Shown here one piece after another: positions 61,377 to 64,000 of a stretch of 64,000 bases of DNA. Both the position numbers and the translations under genes were made by a program. Position 1 is the first letter of the stretch; each line of letters opens with the position of its first letter. This DNA comes from Streptomyces odonnellii (GTDB lineage Bacteria; Actinomycetota; Actinomycetes; Streptomycetales; Streptomycetaceae), in the NCBI RefSeq assembly GCF_000981895.1, contig NZ_LATD01000028.1, forward strand, positions 1 to 64,000, read 5' to 3'. A model generated the notes under the pieces. It made no database searches. It saw only the letters and a program-made list of their open reading frames with translations, and was not told where the DNA came from.

Positions 61377-62278
61377 GTGCCACGTCCGTTCTGTACGACA
61401 CCCCCGGGGTACGTGCCAAGCGGCGCAACATCATCTACACGATCGTGTTCCTGGTGGTCCTCGCGCTCGCCGCCTGGTGGGTGCTGGCGGTGATGGCCGA
61501 GAAGCAGCAGCTCGCGTCCGAGAAGTGGAGCCCGTTCGTCACGGACGCCAAGGTCTGGACGACCTATCTGCTGCCGGGGCTCGGCGAGACCCTGAGGGCC
61601 GCGGCGCTGGCCATCGTGATCGCGCTGCCGCTCGGCGCGCTGCTCGGTATCGGCCGGCTCTCCGACCACGCCTGGATCCGGGTCCCGGTCGGTGCCGTCG
61701 TCGAGTTCTTCCGGGCCATCCCGGTACTGCTGATGATGGTGTTCGCCGCCCAGCTCTACACGCAGTACACCGATGTCTCGTCGGATCTGCGCCCCCTGTA
61801 CGCCGTGGTCACCGGTCTGGTGCTCTACAACGCCTCGGTAATGGCCGAGATCGTACGGGCCGGCATCCTCTCCCTGCCGAGGGGCCAGACGGACGCGGCG
61901 AAGGCCATAGGCATGCGCAAGGGCCAGACCATGTCGTACGTACTGCTGCCGCAGGCGGTCACGGCGATGCTGCCGGCCCTGGTCAGCCAGCTCGTGGTGA
62001 TCGTCAAGGACACGGCACTGGGTGGTGCGATCCTCGGTTTTTCCGAGTTGCTCTCGCAGGGCCGCACCATCACCGCGAACTACGGTGCCAACACCATCGC
62101 CACGTTCGCCGTCATCGCGCTGATCTACATCGCGCTGAACTTCCTGCTCACGACCTTGGCCGGATGGCTGGAGCAGCGGCTGCGCCAGGGCAAGAAGAGC
62201 ACGGGCGCCGTGCTGACCGCCGATGATGTGCAACAGGCCAGTGCGCCGGGCCGTACCCCGGACGGCGGAGGCGCCTGA
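61373..62278 (+). CDS. gluD: Glutamate-type ABC transporter, permease 2
   Basis: 301 residues. First helix after a basic N-terminus (RRNIIYTIVFLVVLALAAWWVLAVM), then several more, with the EAA-type loop DAAKAIGMRKGQTMSYVLLPQAV. The C-terminal tail is hydrophilic. ATG start overlapping the gluC stop (ATGA). With GluC it forms the membrane channel of the transporter. Confidence 0.93.
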   Translation: MSATSVLYDTPGVRAKRRNIIYTIVFLVVLALAAWWVLAVMAEKQQLASEKWSPFVTDAKVWTTYLLPGLGETLRAAALAIVIALPLGALLGIGRLSDHAWIRVPVGAVVEFFRAIPVLLMMVFAAQLYTQYTDVSSDLRPLYAVVTGLVLYNASVMAEIVRAGILSLPRGQTDAAKAIGMRKGQTMSYVLLPQAVTAMLPALVSQLVVIVKDTALGGAILGFSELLSQGRTITANYGANTIATFAVIALIYIALNFLLTTLAGWLEQRLRQGKKSTGAVLTADDVQQASAPGRTPDGGGA

Positions 62279-62320
62279 GGCGTACGGGACAGGGGGTGTA
62301 CGCGCCGCTCAGGCCGTCGC

Positions 62321-62350
62321 TTGACGCAAGCACCCCCAGTGGGTTGCATA
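62321..62350 (+). promoter_or_regulatory. Candidate promoter of the FAD monooxygenase gene
   Basis: TTGACG at 62321-62326 and TGCATA at 62345-62350, 18-bp spacer. The -10 is weak, the -35 is good. 72 bp before the start codon. Confidence 0.35.
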
Positions 62351-62421
62351 CGTTCTGTGATCACGTACCGGGCTCCTACCGCCCTTGACCGCAAGACCGC
62401 ACGGGCCGGAGGGGTCGCGCC

Positions 62422-64000
62422 GTGGACCCGGTGATCGTCGCCGGCGCGGGCCCCGTCGGACTCGCGCTCTCCCTGGCCCTCGCCGCGCAGGGAGTCCCGT
62501 CCGTCGTCCTGGACGAGGGTGCGGGCGCGGACGAGCAGCGTCCCGCCCGTACCGCCATACTGCGGCCCGACACCGCCGCCCTGGTGGCCCGGCTCGGCTG
62601 TACGACCCTCGGCGACGAGGGGACCCACTGGACCGGCTGGCGGCTGATGCGGCGCAAGCAGCTCATGCGGGAGCTGCCGCTCGGCGGTGAGAACGGCGCC
62701 CCCGCCCCCCTGCACATCCCGCAGCACGCCCTCACGCGCGGGCTGCGGGACGCCATCGCCGACCAGGAGCTGGTACGGCTCGCCACCGGCAGCCGGCTCG
62801 ACTCGCTGGAGCAGGACGAGCGCGGCGTCACCGTGCACACGCGCGGCCCCGGCGCGACCTGGTGGCGCGGCAGCCATCTGGTGGGCTGCGACGGCGCAAG
62901 GTCGACCGTCCGCAAGCTGCTCAACATCCGCTTCCCGGGGCGCACGGCCGTGGAGCGGCATGCCGTCGCCGCGCTCCGCGTCGAACTCCCCTGGCCGGAC
63001 CAGGCGCTGCTGCACCGTCAGCCGCCCTGGCCCAGCGGTGGCGAGGAGGTGTCGGCCAGGCCCCTCGCGGACAGCGTGTGGCGGCTGGACTGGCTGCTGC
63101 CCGCGCGCGGCGAATTGGTCACGCCCGACGCCCTCGTGACGCGGTTACGGGACACCCTGGCCGGCTGGTGCGGCGAGACCCCGCCGTACGAGCTGCTCGA
63201 CACCGGCGTCTACACGCTCCACCACCGGCTCGCCAGGCGGTGGCGGGTCGGCAGGGCGTTCCTGGCCGGGGACGCGGCCCATCTGCTGGGCGCGGTGGGT
63301 ACGCAGGGACTCGACGAGGGGCTGCGTGATGTCGCCAACCTCGCCTGGAAGATCGCCGAGGACTGGCACCGGGGCGCGACGGAGACCCTGCTCGACAGCT
63401 ATCAGGCCGAACGGCGCACCGCCGTCGCCTCCCGGCTGCGCGCCGCCGACCAGTCGCTGCCGATACTGCGTGGCGGCAGCGGGCTGCGTACGTACATGCC
63501 GGGCGCGCGCGGGTACGACACGCTCCTCGCCGACGGGCACCTGGGGCACGGGCCATTGGGAGCACCGCCCTCGTATCCGCACTCCCCCCTCGCGCCTCCG
63601 TACGCCGAGGCGCAGACGGCCGTGGGCACACCGCCCGGCGGTCCGGTCACGGATGTGCTGGTCATGGCGCCGGACGGGACGACCGCGCGGCTCAGGGACC
63701 GGCTGTGGCGGGGCCGGCTCCTGGTGGTGCTGGTCGCGCCGGGCACCGGGGTGTGGGACCGGCGGCACTGGGTGTCCGCGGGGGTGATGCCGCGGCTCGC
63801 CGCCGCGGTGAAGGCCCTGCCGGTACGGGCGGAGCTGCTGGTCACCGAGGCGTATCCGGGCGCCGCCGCCCACTGTGTGCTGCTCGTACGGCCGGACGGG
63901 CACCTGGTCACGGCCTTCGGCGGGGTGCGCCCCGCCGATCTGTACGCAGCGGCCGACGCGGCGCGCGGAGGTACTCCTTCCGTTTCATCCCGGACGTCGG
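62422..64000 (+). CDS. FAD-dependent aromatic-type monooxygenase (C-terminus outside window)
   Basis: About 526 residues visible, open at the end. The FAD-binding motif VIVAGAGPVGLALSLALAAQG at the N-terminus (cited as VIVAGAGPVGLALSLAL), the DG motif VGCDGARSTVRKLL near residue 155, and the FLAGDAAHLLGAVGTQGLDEGL motif near residue 280 identify the p-hydroxybenzoate-hydroxylase / PgaE-like class, which hydroxylate aromatic substrates. The remaining ~150 residues look like the C-terminal thioredoxin-like domain of that class. GTG start at 62422 after GGAGGGG. Substrate unknown; no clear link to gluABCD. Confidence 0.88.
   Translation, partial: MDPVIVAGAGPVGLALSLALAAQGVPSVVLDEGAGADEQRPARTAILRPDTAALVARLGCTTLGDEGTHWTGWRLMRRKQLMRELPLGGENGAPAPLHIPQHALTRGLRDAIADQELVRLATGSRLDSLEQDERGVTVHTRGPGATWWRGSHLVGCDGARSTVRKLLNIRFPGRTAVERHAVAALRVELPWPDQALLHRQPPWPSGGEEVSARPLADSVWRLDWLLPARGELVTPDALVTRLRDTLAGWCGETPPYELLDTGVYTLHHRLARRWRVGRAFLAGDAAHLLGAVGTQGLDEGLRDVANLAWKIAEDWHRGATETLLDSYQAERRTAVASRLRAADQSLPILRGGSGLRTYMPGARGYDTLLADGHLGHGPLGAPPSYPHSPLAPPYAEAQTAVGTPPGGPVTDVLVMAPDGTTARLRDRLWRGRLLVVLVAPGTGVWDRRHWVSAGVMPRLAAAVKALPVRAELLVTEAYPGAAAHCVLLVRPDGHLVTAFGGVRPADLYAAADAARGGTPSVSSRTS

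Noticed and set aside
1-64000. CRISPR arrays, tRNA or rRNA genes
   Set aside because: No repeat-spacer pattern, no cloverleaf or rRNA-like sequence seen; the only repeats are those listed.

Overview
The window is a high-GC actinobacterial chromosome segment, almost certainly from Streptomyces. The evidence is the strong G/C bias at third codon positions, the frequent GTG starts, and a gene order (parE, hrdB, whiH, rnhB, nrdRJ, lexA, dinG, hflX, rshA, dapF, miaA, miaB, gluRK, gluABCD) that matches what I recall of the core chromosome of S. coelicolor. Most of it is conserved housekeeping DNA. No rRNA, tRNA, CRISPR array, prophage or intact insertion sequence was seen.

Layout. (1) 1-4.0 kb: the 5' part of a NarL-type sensor kinase, a coupled membrane protein, and parE. 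(2) 4.4-10.8 kb: a small zinc-ribbon-like protein, a secreted trypsin-like protease, the principal sigma factor hrdB, the sporulation regulator whiH, and an ABC ATPase/permease fusion with degenerate catalytic motifs. (3) 11-20.2 kb: a NUDIX/winged-helix regulator, a glycogen-debranching-like protein, a DUF4192 protein, a RecQ helicase fused to a phosphoribosyltransferase-like domain (with a DnaA-box pair in its promoter region), two poorly known proteins and rnhB. (4) 20.2-28.6 kb: a TetR/MFS efflux pair with two matching palindromic operators, a large membrane protein, ADP-ribosylglycohydrolase, histidine phosphatase, a YdbC-like protein, a TerD-like protein and a compositionally deviant ComB-like protein. 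(5) 28.6-35.7 kb: the DNA-precursor and SOS block nrdJ-nrdR / lexA / dinG, with paired NrdR boxes and a LexA box. (6) 35.7-42.0 kb: a four-gene NRPS-independent siderophore (NIS) operon with two IucA/IucC synthetases, an AlcB-type acyltransferase and a class III aminotransferase. The aminotransferase homologue has Arg where the PLP-binding Lys should be, and no monooxygenase or decarboxylase is present. (7) 42.3-55.2 kb: a lipoprotein protease, hflX, an M1 peptidase, rshA, dapF, a membrane protein, miaA, two small proteins, a LigB-like protein and miaB. (8) 55.3-64 kb: a TAXI solute-binding protein, the gluR-gluK two-component system, the gluABCD glutamate-type ABC transporter, and the 5' part of an FAD monooxygenase.

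The most unusual DNA-level signal lies between 52 and 61 kb. Two copies of a ~71-bp palindromic element and one ~183-bp element with terminal inverted repeats all end in CTAG/CCAG, and each supplies or overlaps the TAG stop codon of a neighbouring gene. They look like MITEs. One sits between gluB and gluC, where it could set the ratio of binding protein to permease. The other strong leads are the lysine-less aminotransferase in the NIS operon, the degenerate ABC fusion, the RecQ-phosphoribosyltransferase fusion and the orphan helicase C-terminal module beside rnhB.
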